64,000 bases of DNA from Novosphingobium sp. SG751A (GCF_013149295.1 NZ_JABGCB010000012.1:1-64000), one strand, 5' to 3'; counted from the stretch's first letter, positions 44,402 through 52,353 are shown. Translations and numbers: made by a program. The notes: generated by a model not told the origin, from the sequence alone.

Positions 44402-46801
44402 ATGGCCAAGACTTTTGGCATCTTTACTCGTGCGCGCCTCGCTCAGGCCGCCGCCACGGCCGCGCTGGCCTGCGCACTGAGCGCCGCGCCGGCCTTTGCC
44501 GCCGAAGCCGCCGACGCTCCGCCCGCCGATGCCCCGGCCGCCGCCGCAGAGCATGGGCTGAAAGAGATCGTCGTGACGGCTCAGTTCCGTTCGCAAAAGC
44601 TTCAGGACACGCCGCTATCGATCACGGCGGTTAATTCCGACCTTTTGAAGTCGCGCAACCAGACCGACATCAGCCAGATTGCAGCCCAAGCCCCCAACGT
44701 GCAGCTCACGCAAATGGGCGGCGCTTTCGGCTCCTCGATGGCGGCCTATATCCGCGGCGTGGGCCAGTATGACTTCAACCCCGCCTATGAACCGGGCGTG
44801 GGCATCTATATCGACGACGTCTATTACGCCTCGCTCACCGGTTCAGTGATGGATCTGCTCGACCTTGACCGCGTCGAAGTGCTGCGCGGGCCGCAGGGCA
44901 CGCTGACGGGGCGTAACTCGATCGGCGGCGCGATCAAGATGTTCTCGACCAAGCCGAGCGCGGAGAATTCGGGCAGCATCGAAGCGGCCTATGGCGCGCG
45001 CAACCGCCTGGACCTGCGCGGCAGCATGAATTTCGCGCTGACCGATTCGCTGTTCGTGCGCGTTTCGGGCGTTCACAAGCGTCAGGACGGCTATGTGAAC
45101 ATGATCGACTATGGCTGCGCTAACCCCGGCAATTCGCTGGGCATCACGGCCAATGCCAACACCGGCAAGGGCTGCGTGATCGGCAAGCTGGGCGAGAAGA
45201 ATTACACCGGCGCGCGCGCCTCGATCCGTTACAACCCGAATGATAAGATCGACTGGATCATCTCGGGCGATTACACCTATGAAAACCGCAGCAACGCCGC
45301 CAGCGTGCTGACCGTGGACAACACGGTCAAGACCGGCGGCATCGACTTCCGCTGCGGCAATTATTGCACCTATGCCAACTTCTACATGCCCGCCGGCGGT
45401 CAGGCCGGTCAGGCCTATACGATGCCGACGAACACGATGTTCACCGGCTGGGGCACGTCGAGCAACCTGAAGTACACGATCAGCGACAACCTCAACATTC
45501 AGTCGATCACCGCCTATCGCAAATATCATCAGACCTTTGGCACCGACGATGATTTCACCCCCTATTCGCTGGTGGCGGGCGCCGGCTACAACGATCTTAC
45601 CTTCAAGTTCTTCAGCCAGGAACTGCGCCTGAACGGCAAGATCGGCAACCTGGCCGAATGGACCGTGGGCGGTTTCTACAACGATCAGACCTCGGTCTAT
45701 TTCACCCGTCAGGACATCCGCTACATCGTGCCGGGCGTACCCAGCTTCTATCTGCAATTCCAGGGCAATGACCCGGTCAAGGCCAATTCCAAGGCCGGTT
45801 TCGCCACAGTCATCCTGCACCCCACCGACAAGCTCAACGTGACGGGCGGCCTGCGCTATACCAGCGAGCACAAGGACTACACATTTGTGCGCCAGAACTG
45901 GTCGGGCGGCACGCTGGTCGATGCATTTGGCGTGGGCGCGCTCAATGGCAGCGTGGCCAATTATGATGGTGACAAGCTGGACTGGCGCATTTCGGCCGAC
46001 TATCGCTTCAGCCCGCAACTGATGGCCTATGCCACGGTCAGCACCGGCTTTAAGGGCGGCGGCGTCACCGCGCGTCCCTTCACCAAGACGCAGGCCACCA
46101 ATGGCACGTTCCGCCCCGAAACGCTCACCTCTTATGAACTGGGCCTCAAGAGCGATCTGTTCGACCGTCGTCTGCGCCTGAACCTTGCCGGTTTTGTCAA
46201 TGACTACAAGAACATCCAGCTGCCGATCTCGGATTGCTCGCTGCTTGACGGTTTTGCCGCGGGCACCGATCCCTATCCCTGCGCCGCGATCCAGAACGCG
46301 GGCGATGGCAAGATGTGGGGCCTTGAAGGCGAATTGAGCGCAAGCCCAATCGACGGTCTGGACATTGACGCCAGCCTGAGCTGGATCGATGGCGAATGGA
46401 ACCGGATCAGCGCGCAGGTCACTTCGATCAAGCTGACCGATCCGATCACCTCGCCCAACTGGCGCGGCAGCTTCGGCATCCAATACAAGGCCGATCTGGG
46501 CGGCAGCAACGGCACGCTGACCCCGCGTTTCGATCTGGCCTATACCGGCAAGCAGCAGATCGGCCGCCTGACGGTGACCGGCCCGCTGGAATATAACCCG
46601 GTCATCGCCATCGCCAATGCGCGCGTGACCTGGAAGAACCCCAAGCAGGATCTGGCGATCAGCTTTGAAGTGTCGAACCTGTTTGACAAATACTACTATC
46701 TGCCGCTGCGCTTCCAGGCGCTTTATGCCTCGGCAGGCACGGTTTACAGCAATGTGGGCCGTCCGCGTGAATGGGCGATTTCGGTGCGCAAGTCTTTCTG
46801 A
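44402..46801 (+). CDS. TonB-dependent outer-membrane receptor (island receptor 2)
   Basis: Receptor of 799 residues, paralogous to the one at 27948. Signal peptide ending SAAPAFAAE, an Ala/Pro/Asp-rich linker, KEIVVTAQFRSQKLQDTPLSI, plug with IRGVGQYDFNPAYEPGVGIYIDDVYYA and VEVLRGPQGTLTGRNSIGGAIK, barrel ending EWAISVRKSF. Start at 44402 follows AGGAGAGGG. It is divergent from the MarR gene with a palindromic site between, so it is probably induced by the imported compound. Substrate inferred as aromatic. Confidence 0.94.
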   Translation: MAKTFGIFTRARLAQAAATAALACALSAAPAFAAEAADAPPADAPAAAAEHGLKEIVVTAQFRSQKLQDTPLSITAVNSDLLKSRNQTDISQIAAQAPNVQLTQMGGAFGSSMAAYIRGVGQYDFNPAYEPGVGIYIDDVYYASLTGSVMDLLDLDRVEVLRGPQGTLTGRNSIGGAIKMFSTKPSAENSGSIEAAYGARNRLDLRGSMNFALTDSLFVRVSGVHKRQDGYVNMIDYGCANPGNSLGITANANTGKGCVIGKLGEKNYTGARASIRYNPNDKIDWIISGDYTYENRSNAASVLTVDNTVKTGGIDFRCGNYCTYANFYMPAGGQAGQAYTMPTNTMFTGWGTSSNLKYTISDNLNIQSITAYRKYHQTFGTDDDFTPYSLVAGAGYNDLTFKFFSQELRLNGKIGNLAEWTVGGFYNDQTSVYFTRQDIRYIVPGVPSFYLQFQGNDPVKANSKAGFATVILHPTDKLNVTGGLRYTSEHKDYTFVRQNWSGGTLVDAFGVGALNGSVANYDGDKLDWRISADYRFSPQLMAYATVSTGFKGGGVTARPFTKTQATNGTFRPETLTSYELGLKSDLFDRRLRLNLAGFVNDYKNIQLPISDCSLLDGFAAGTDPYPCAAIQNAGDGKMWGLEGELSASPIDGLDIDASLSWIDGEWNRISAQVTSIKLTDPITSPNWRGSFGIQYKADLGGSNGTLTPRFDLAYTGKQQIGRLTVTGPLEYNPVIAIANARVTWKNPKQDLAISFEVSNLFDKYYYLPLRFQALYASAGTVYSNVGRPREWAISVRKSF

Positions 46802-46826
46802 GATTTGTATTTATGACCCGATCTTG

Positions 46827-46857
46827 GGGGTGGATCGAAAGGTCCGCCCCTTTTTTT
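46827..46857 (+). terminator. Rho-independent terminator after island receptor 2
   Basis: A 10-bp stem with G-T pairs (GGGGTGGATC / GGTCCGCCCC), GAAA loop and a run of seven T, 26 bp after the stop codon. Confidence 0.88.
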
Positions 46858-46875
46858 GTCCATGCGTTTTCCCGG

Positions 46876-46920
46876 TTGACAGCGGCCTGCGCGATGCGCA
46901 TCATCAATAACAATTGTTAT
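46876..46920 (+). promoter_or_regulatory. Promoter and overlapping perfect palindrome before the flavoprotein operon
   Basis: TTGACA at 46876 followed after 17 bp by CATCAT makes a sigma-70-like promoter. A 14-bp perfect palindrome ATAACAATTGTTAT (46907-46920) lies at the expected transcription start, the classic place for a repressor. GATGCGCATC (46893-46902) is a further 10-bp palindrome in the spacer. The start codon is 24 bp after the palindrome. Confidence 0.55.
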
Positions 46921-46943
46921 AAAAAACGGAGAGGAAGAGGTCC

Positions 46944-48521
46944 GTGAAACTGACCCTGCCGCCGCGGGTTAGCCCGCAATCCTTTGATGCTGCGCTCAAG
47001 GCTTTTGCCGGGGTCGTGGGGGCCGGATGGGTCATGTCATCCGACGCCGACCGCGATGCCTATGCCGACGCCTATGCGCCCGGATCAGCCGAGCGCTGGC
47101 CCGCTTCGGCCGCCGTGGCGCCCGCATCGGTCGAGGAAGTGCGCGCCATCGTGCGTATCGCCAATGAATACAAAGTGCCGCTCTGGCCTGTCGCGCGGGG
47201 CAAGAACCTTGGCTATGGCACCGCCGCGCCGCGCATGGCGGGCTCGGTCGTGCTGGACATGGGGCGGATGAACCGCATCCTCGAACTCGACCCCAAACTG
47301 GCCTATGCGGTGGTGGAACCGGGCGTGGGCTTTTTCGACCTGCATGACGAAGTGGAGCGGCAAAAGGCCCCGCTCTGGCTCTCTGTCCCCGGCAACGGCT
47401 GGGGCAGCGTGATCGGCAACGCCCTGGAGCATGGCATAGGCTATACGCCCTATGGCCTGCACGCGCGCAACCTGTGCGGGATCGAGGCGGTGCTGCCCGA
47501 TGGCGATCTGCTGCGCACCGGCATGGGCGCGATGAAGGACAATCCGGCATGGCACCTTTTCCCGATGAATTATGGCCCGACATGGGATCTGGCCTTCAGC
47601 CAGTCGAATCTGGGCGTGGTCACCAAGGCAGGCCTGTGGATGCAGCCCGCGCCCGAAACCAGCCTCGAACTGACATGGGACATCCCCAATGAGGAGGACA
47701 TCGGCTGGGTGATCGACACGGTGACGCCGCTGAAAATTGCGGGCGTGATCGATCAGAACGTGTTCATCCCCAGTTGGCTGGGCAAGATCGTCGTGCTGGG
47801 CACGCGCAAGGATTTCTGGGACAAGCCCACCGCCATGCCCGAATGGCGCGTCAAGGAATTGCTCAAGCAGTATCAGCTTGGCTACTGGCGCGTCTCGATC
47901 CGCCTCTATGGCGACGAAAGCGTCAACAAGGCCAAGGCCGAGGTCATCAAGGCGGCCTTCAAGCGCCACCTTTCGGCCCCGGCCATGGAGAGTTGGTGGC
48001 GTCAGGGCGATCCCAAGCCGCCGCTTGATCTGGCGCTGGGCACGCCTTCGGCGGTGCCGCTGCAAATGTCGGACTGGGTGGGTGGACGCGGCGCGCATCT
48101 GGGCTTCTCGCCTGTCGTTCCCGCCACGGGCGAGCATGTGATGGGACAGTTGAAGCGCAGCCGCAAGATCATCGCCGATCACGATGTCGACTTCTATGCC
48201 AGCTTCACCATCGGCGGGCGGTTTGCCAATAATGTCAATATGCTGATGTATGACCGCGACAATGCGGCGCAGGTGGACAATATGAAAAAGCTGTTCAACG
48301 CGCTGATCAGCGAAACGGCCAAGGCCGGTTATGGCGAATATCGCACCCATCTGGGCTGGATGGACCGGGTGATGGACACGTTTGATTTCAACGATCACGC
48401 GCTGCGTCGCTTTGGCGAGAAGGTGAAGGACGCGCTCGACCCCAACGGCATCATCGCGCCGGGCAAGCAGGGTATCTGGCCCGCCGCCTATCGCGCCTTG
48501 CAGAAGGAGGGCGCGGAATGA
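46944..48521 (+). CDS. VAO-family flavoprotein subunit (4-cresol dehydrogenase / eugenol hydroxylase-like)
   Basis: FAD oxidoreductase of 525 residues in the vanillyl-alcohol-oxidase family. The FAD-binding PCMH region has PLWPVARGKNLGYGTAAPRMAGSVVLDMGRMNRI, VVEPGVGFFDL and NALEHGIGYTPYGLH. The end, DALDPNGIIAPGKQGIWP, is typical. Since a small cytochrome c gene follows by 4-bp overlap, the pair matches flavocytochromes such as PchF/PchC or eugenol hydroxylase, which hydroxylate p-alkylphenols at the benzylic carbon and hand electrons to haem c. No signal peptide is visible; in PchCF the flavoprotein is also periplasmic with uncertain export. Substrate inferred. Confidence 0.9.
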   Translation: MKLTLPPRVSPQSFDAALKAFAGVVGAGWVMSSDADRDAYADAYAPGSAERWPASAAVAPASVEEVRAIVRIANEYKVPLWPVARGKNLGYGTAAPRMAGSVVLDMGRMNRILELDPKLAYAVVEPGVGFFDLHDEVERQKAPLWLSVPGNGWGSVIGNALEHGIGYTPYGLHARNLCGIEAVLPDGDLLRTGMGAMKDNPAWHLFPMNYGPTWDLAFSQSNLGVVTKAGLWMQPAPETSLELTWDIPNEEDIGWVIDTVTPLKIAGVIDQNVFIPSWLGKIVVLGTRKDFWDKPTAMPEWRVKELLKQYQLGYWRVSIRLYGDESVNKAKAEVIKAAFKRHLSAPAMESWWRQGDPKPPLDLALGTPSAVPLQMSDWVGGRGAHLGFSPVVPATGEHVMGQLKRSRKIIADHDVDFYASFTIGGRFANNVNMLMYDRDNAAQVDNMKKLFNALISETAKAGYGEYRTHLGWMDRVMDTFDFNDHALRRFGEKVKDALDPNGIIAPGKQGIWPAAYRALQKEGAE

Positions 48522-48931
48522 GCCGTTTTCTGCTGGCTGTCGCCCTGCTCGCCCCCACCGCCGCATTCGCGGCCGCGCCCGGCGGCGTCCCCGAATTGCC
48601 GCCCTATCAGGTCCGCACCGCCCAGCCTGCGGGCGACCGTCTGCAACCGGGGCGCGACCCCAAGGCGGTGTTTGAACATTCCTGCGGCTATTGCCACTTT
48701 CCCGGCGGCATGGGCACCAATCTGCTGACCAAGCAGATGATGATGCTGAAACGCCCGCCATCGGACGGGGTGCTGACCAATCGCCACGACCTGCTGCCCG
48801 ATTACGTCAAGGCGGTGGTCCGCAACGGCAAGGGCGCCATGCCCGCACAGACCCGCGTGGACCTGACCGATGCGGAATTGAACGCGGTGGCCGCCTATCT
48901 GGCGCAAAAGCCGATAAAGGGGAAAAAGTGA
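48518..48931 (+). CDS. Cytochrome c subunit of the flavocytochrome
   Basis: Small c-type cytochrome of 137 residues. Sec signal ends ALLAPTAAFAA, and one haem motif CGYCH lies near residue 55. Met ligand candidates are in the GKGAMPAQTRVDLTD segment, the usual distal loop. It should take electrons from the flavoprotein and pass them to the respiratory chain. Overlaps of 4 bp upstream and 1 bp downstream show translational coupling in the five-gene operon. Confidence 0.93.
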   Translation: MSRFLLAVALLAPTAAFAAAPGGVPELPPYQVRTAQPAGDRLQPGRDPKAVFEHSCGYCHFPGGMGTNLLTKQMMMLKRPPSDGVLTNRHDLLPDYVKAVVRNGKGAMPAQTRVDLTDAELNAVAAYLAQKPIKGKK

Positions 48932-49290
48932 TGCTGCGCATCTCCCGCCGCCGGATGATGCAAGGTGCGGGCGCGGCGGGCCTTATCGCGGCGCGGCCCG
49001 CGCTGGCCGTCGCCGCCCCTGCCCTGCTGATCTATGACAGCCGCATTCCCGAAAGCGCCGCCTTTGCCGCCGCATCCGCCACCCCCCTGCGCCACGATCT
49101 GGCGCAGGCGCGTCTGGACCCGCGCCGGGTCGCCGCCGTCGGTCGTATCGAGGGCCTGACGCGGCGCAGCGATTATGTCGCCCTGTCCCTCGCCCTGCGC
49201 CTGCACGGGATGCGCAGCCAAGATGAGCGGCGTCTCTCCACCCGCGATCACCTGTTCCGCTGGTCGCTGAGTAAGGGGGCCAACGCATGA
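48931..49290 (+). CDS. Small Tat-exported protein of unknown function
   Basis: Protein of 119 residues with a clear twin-arginine signal (ISRRRMMQGAGAAGLIAARPALAVA). After cleavage about 90 residues remain, with PALLIYDSRIPESAAFAAAS and SDYVALSLALRLHGMRSQDERR. No cofactor motif or family is recognisable to me. It sits between the cytochrome and two GST genes with 1-bp and 4-bp overlaps, so its expression is tied to theirs. Tat export of so small a protein suggests it travels folded, or with a partner such as the flavoprotein, which has no signal of its own. Confidence 0.78.
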   Translation: MLRISRRRMMQGAGAAGLIAARPALAVAAPALLIYDSRIPESAAFAAASATPLRHDLAQARLDPRRVAAVGRIEGLTRRSDYVALSLALRLHGMRSQDERRLSTRDHLFRWSLSKGANA

Positions 49291-50051
49291 GCGTCGCCCT
49301 CTATCACTGGGAACCCAACGCCAATTCGGGCAAACCGATGCTGGCGCTGATGGAAAAAGGCGTCACCTTCGACAGCCATTACATCGACATGCTCGCCTTT
49401 GATCAGCACAAGCCGGAATACCTTGCCATCAATCCGCAGGGCACGATCCCGGCTATGGTGCATAACGGGCGCGTGCTGGTCGAATCCACCGCGATCATGG
49501 AATATGTCAACGAGGCCTTTGCCGGCCCCGCGCTGATGCCCGACAATCCGCTCGAACGCTGGCGCATCCGCTGGTGGATGAAATTCATGGACCAATGGCT
49601 TGGCCCCAGCTTTTCCATGATCGGATGGAGCGTGTTCGTCGGCCCGATGGTTCGCAAGCGCGATCCGGCAGAGCTTGAGGCCGCGATTGATCGCATTCCG
49701 CTGCCCGAACGCCGCGTGGCGTGGCGCAAAGCGATCAGCGGGCAATTTGGCGAAGCCGAACTGGCCGAGAGCCGTCGCCGCGTCGCCTTTGGCATCGCCT
49801 TGCTGGAAGAGGAATTGGGCAAGCGCGATTATGTCGGCTCGAACGCCTACAGCCTTGCCGACATCAACATCTTCAACTCCACCTATTCGCTGCCGCTGTC
49901 TCAGCCCGATCTGGCCGGGCGGGACAAGACGCCCAACATCATGCGCTGGCTCAAACGCGTCTATCAGCGCGAGGCGGTCAAGCGCACATGGGCCATGGGG
50001 CGCACAGATCTGGCCCATCGCTACAGCCTGATTATGGAAGGGATCGACTGA
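49287..50051 (+). CDS. Glutathione S-transferase, LigF/beta-etherase-like
   Basis: GST of 254 residues. The N-terminal thioredoxin domain has WEPNANSGKPMLALMEKGVTF, INPQGTIPAMV and LVESTAIMEYVNEAF. This closely resembles LigF of Sphingobium, including the Ser in ANS-KP at the glutathione site and the INP-G--PA and EST-I-EY blocks. The C-terminal helical domain has the LigF-like IGWS and KRDYVGSNAYSLADINIF. LigF-type enzymes cleave beta-aryl ether bonds of lignin dimers with glutathione. Its partner GST starts on its stop codon. Confidence 0.88.
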   Translation: MSVALYHWEPNANSGKPMLALMEKGVTFDSHYIDMLAFDQHKPEYLAINPQGTIPAMVHNGRVLVESTAIMEYVNEAFAGPALMPDNPLERWRIRWWMKFMDQWLGPSFSMIGWSVFVGPMVRKRDPAELEAAIDRIPLPERRVAWRKAISGQFGEAELAESRRRVAFGIALLEEELGKRDYVGSNAYSLADINIFNSTYSLPLSQPDLAGRDKTPNIMRWLKRVYQREAVKRTWAMGRTDLAHRYSLIMEGID

Positions 50052-50836
50052 TGGCCGTGCTGTATCATGGAGAGCCCAACGGGCCGAGCCTGTCGGTTCT
50101 GGCGGTGCTGGCCGAATGCGGGCTGGAGGATCAGATCGAGACACGCGCCATCAACCTGCTGGCGGGCGAACGCCACACGATCCCCGGCATAACTGAACCT
50201 CTGGCGCGCGACCTTGGCGTCGAGGGCGAAGGGCCGGTGCTGGTGGTCGATGGCGAGGCTTGTCAGGAATCGGTGTTCCTTGCCCAATATCTCGACGAAG
50301 CGGCGGGCGCGGGCTTGCAGCCCAAGGACGCCTATACCCATTGGCAGATGATGATGTGGTGCCGCCGGATCACCGAAAGATGCGCGCCCGCCGCCGCCTT
50401 TCTGGGCAATCGGGCCTACGCGACGCCGGTTCTGGCGGCCATGGATGACCCGTCCTTTGACGCGATCACCGCCTCCATCGCCTCGGCCGACCTGCGCCAG
50501 CGCTGGGCCGACACCCGCAGCGGAGCCTTTCCCGAGACCGCGCAGGCCGACAGCCAAGTCAAGATTGCCGACGCCGCCGCTCTGGTCGAAACGCAATTGG
50601 GCGATGGGCGCGAATGGCTGATCGGGCCGCTGACGATTGCCGATTTTGAAACCTACGGCTGGCTGGTCGGCATGGTCGATCTCATGCCCGATGCCTTTGC
50701 CGATAGACCGCTGGCCAAGGCATGGATGGCGCGCATGACGGCCCGCCCCAGCGTGCAATCTGCCCTTGCCCGCGCCGGCACCGCCCACCCCGAAAGGGTC
50801 TGGGCGCCGGGGCCGGAGATCAACCGCTGGGGTTAA
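50051..50836 (+). CDS. Second glutathione S-transferase, likely partner of the LigF-like enzyme
   Basis: GST of 261 residues, much diverged: N-terminal YHGEPNGPSLSVLAVLAECGL, then GPVLVVDGEACQESVFLAQYLDEAAG, and a C-terminal GREWLIGPLTIADFETYGWLVG. The ES-FLAQYLDE region and the LTIADFE motif mark the GST fold, while the segment between is unusual (ERHTIPGITEPLARDLGV). The start overlaps the first GST stop by 1 bp. Novosphingobium has a known heterodimeric beta-etherase (BaeA/BaeB) built from adjacent GST genes; this pair could be similar. Confidence 0.85.
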   Translation: MAVLYHGEPNGPSLSVLAVLAECGLEDQIETRAINLLAGERHTIPGITEPLARDLGVEGEGPVLVVDGEACQESVFLAQYLDEAAGAGLQPKDAYTHWQMMMWCRRITERCAPAAAFLGNRAYATPVLAAMDDPSFDAITASIASADLRQRWADTRSGAFPETAQADSQVKIADAAALVETQLGDGREWLIGPLTIADFETYGWLVGMVDLMPDAFADRPLAKAWMARMTARPSVQSALARAGTAHPERVWAPGPEINRWG

Positions 50837-51172
50837 TCAGGCCCCCAGTTTGACCAACCAGGCGGCGGCCTTCTTCGGCTCGCCCACCGCGTCGGACCGT
50901 ACCGGACCACGCGCGGCCAAAAACTCGGCGTGGAGTTCAAATTCCTCCATGCCGAGTTTTTCGCGCATAGCGTTGATGCTGTCGGCCAGATCATTCAGCT
51001 CGGCCAGCATCGGGGCAGCCTTGGCCCGCGCGTGGCGGTCCTGCTGATGGTCGAACAGGCCCCATTGGCCCGCCGCCGTCACCCGGAGCGCCGCGATCAG
51101 CGTCGCGCGATAGTCGGCCTCGGCCTCCTCGCGCTGGGCCTCCAGCCGCTCCAGACGATCTGCGCGTGCCAT
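50837..51172 (-). CDS. Small helical protein of unknown function
   Basis: Protein of 111 residues, highly charged and mainly helical (ADRLERLEAQREEAEADYRATLIAALRV, then AKAAPMLAELNDLADSINAMREKLGM). It has coiled-coil character, no signal peptide and no motif I recognise. Its stop touches the stop of the convergent GST gene. It lies 16 bp upstream of nothing on its own strand except the end of the nitronate monooxygenase gene, so the two minus-strand genes may share a transcript. Confidence 0.65.
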   Translation of the reverse strand: MARADRLERLEAQREEAEADYRATLIAALRVTAAGQWGLFDHQQDRHARAKAAPMLAELNDLADSINAMREKLGMEEFELHAEFLAARGPVRSDAVGEPKKAAAWLVKLGA

Positions 51173-51188
51173 TAGCGCTTATTCCCCC

Positions 51189-52193
51189 TTAACGCTTGCT
51201 AAGCGCCGCTTCGCATTCCGCGATCAGCGCTTCCATGATCTGGGCCACAGGCTCTTCCTTGCTGACCATGCCCACCGATTGCCCGGCCATCAGCGAGCCG
51301 TTTTCAACATCGCCATCAATCACCGCGCGGCGCAGCGCCCCTGCCCAGTAGCGCTCGATCAGCAATTGCGCGTCATGCATGTCCACCTCGCCCGCATCCA
51401 GCTTGGCGGCCACTTCGCGCTGCTTGGCGGTGAACTCTTCGGTGCCCTTGTTCTTCAGCGCGCGCACCGGGATCACCGGCAGGCGCGGATCGACCTGCAC
51501 GCTGGCGACAGCTTCGCGCGCGGCGGCGCGGAAGAAGGCCTTTTTGAAATCGGGATGGGCGATGGATTCAGCGGCCGCCGCAAAACGGGTGCCCAATTGC
51601 ACGCCCGCCGCGCCCATTTCCAGATAGGAGGCAATCGCCTCGCCCCGGCCAATGCCCCCCGCAACGAAAACAAGGTGGTCTTCGGCCAGCGCCGGCAGGA
51701 ATTCCTGGGCCAGCACAGACGTCGACACCGGCCCGATATGACCGCCCGCCTCGGACCCCTCGATCACCAGCGCATCCGCGCCCGAGCGGAGCAGCTTCTT
51801 GGCCAGCGCCAGCGTGGGAGCAAACACCAGCACCTTGGCGCCGAAAGCCTTGATCGCCTCGACGCTGCCCTTGGGCGGAATGCCCCCGGCCAGCACGACA
51901 TGGGTCACACCATGCTTATGGCACACCTCGATCAGCTCGAACAGCTTGGGGTGCATGGTGATCAGGTTCACGCCGAAAGGCTTGGAGGTCAGCGCCTTGG
52001 TCGCCTCGATTTCCGCATCCAGCAGTTCAGGCGTCATCGCGCCGCAGGCAATCACGCCAAACCCGCCCGCATTGCTGATGGCCGACACCAGATTGCGCTC
52101 CGAAACCCAGCTCATCGCGCCGCACAGGATCGCATATTCACTGCCCAGAAATGCCTTGCCGCGCGCCATCAGGGTTTCGGTCTTGGTGGGCAT
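51189..52193 (-). CDS. Nitronate monooxygenase / 2-nitropropane dioxygenase-like flavoprotein
   Basis: FMN-dependent TIM-barrel protein of about 334 residues. ILCGAMSWVSERNLVSAISNAGGFGVIACG at the start, then VNLITMHP, GADALVIEGSEAGGHIG and FVAGGIGRGEAIASYLEMGAAGVQLGTRF are standard for the NMO/FabK-like family. The His in EAGGHIG is the usual catalytic or flavin-near residue. Start MPTKTE at 52193 is preceded by AGGAGGA. True substrates of the group range from nitronates to enoyl thioesters, so the role beside the island is open. Confidence 0.9.
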   Translation of the reverse strand: MPTKTETLMARGKAFLGSEYAILCGAMSWVSERNLVSAISNAGGFGVIACGAMTPELLDAEIEATKALTSKPFGVNLITMHPKLFELIEVCHKHGVTHVVLAGGIPPKGSVEAIKAFGAKVLVFAPTLALAKKLLRSGADALVIEGSEAGGHIGPVSTSVLAQEFLPALAEDHLVFVAGGIGRGEAIASYLEMGAAGVQLGTRFAAAAESIAHPDFKKAFFRAAAREAVASVQVDPRLPVIPVRALKNKGTEEFTAKQREVAAKLDAGEVDMHDAQLLIERYWAGALRRAVIDGDVENGSLMAGQSVGMVSKEEPVAQIMEALIAECEAALSKR

Positions 52194-52289
52194 GGGCAAT
52201 TCCTCCTGCATCATGGCGCGGCCTGCGCGAAATCTGATGCGCGCCCTTAAGGCCCCTGCGCGGATCAGGCAAGCGGCCTTGCGCGCGAT

Positions 52290-52306
52290 GATCGGTAAAC
52301 CCGATC
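52290..52306. promoter_or_regulatory. Palindrome GATCGG-N5-CCGATC before katG
   Basis: GATCGGTAAACCCGATC is a perfect 6-bp inverted repeat 84 bp before the katG start. Its core is ATC-N9-GAT, the LysR/OxyR-type layout. The same 15-bp core, one base changed, occurs just after msrA at 14656. An OxyR-like peroxide regulator is a natural candidate. Confidence 0.5.
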
Positions 52307-52353
52307 ACACTGTCCCGATGAGACAGCTTCACCGGCATATTAACATGGATTAG

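Noticed and set aside
27948..52193. Recent horizontal transfer of the whole island
   Set aside because: No flanking tRNA, direct repeats or mobility gene, and codon use looks like the rest of the window; the only tRNA is 15 kb away.
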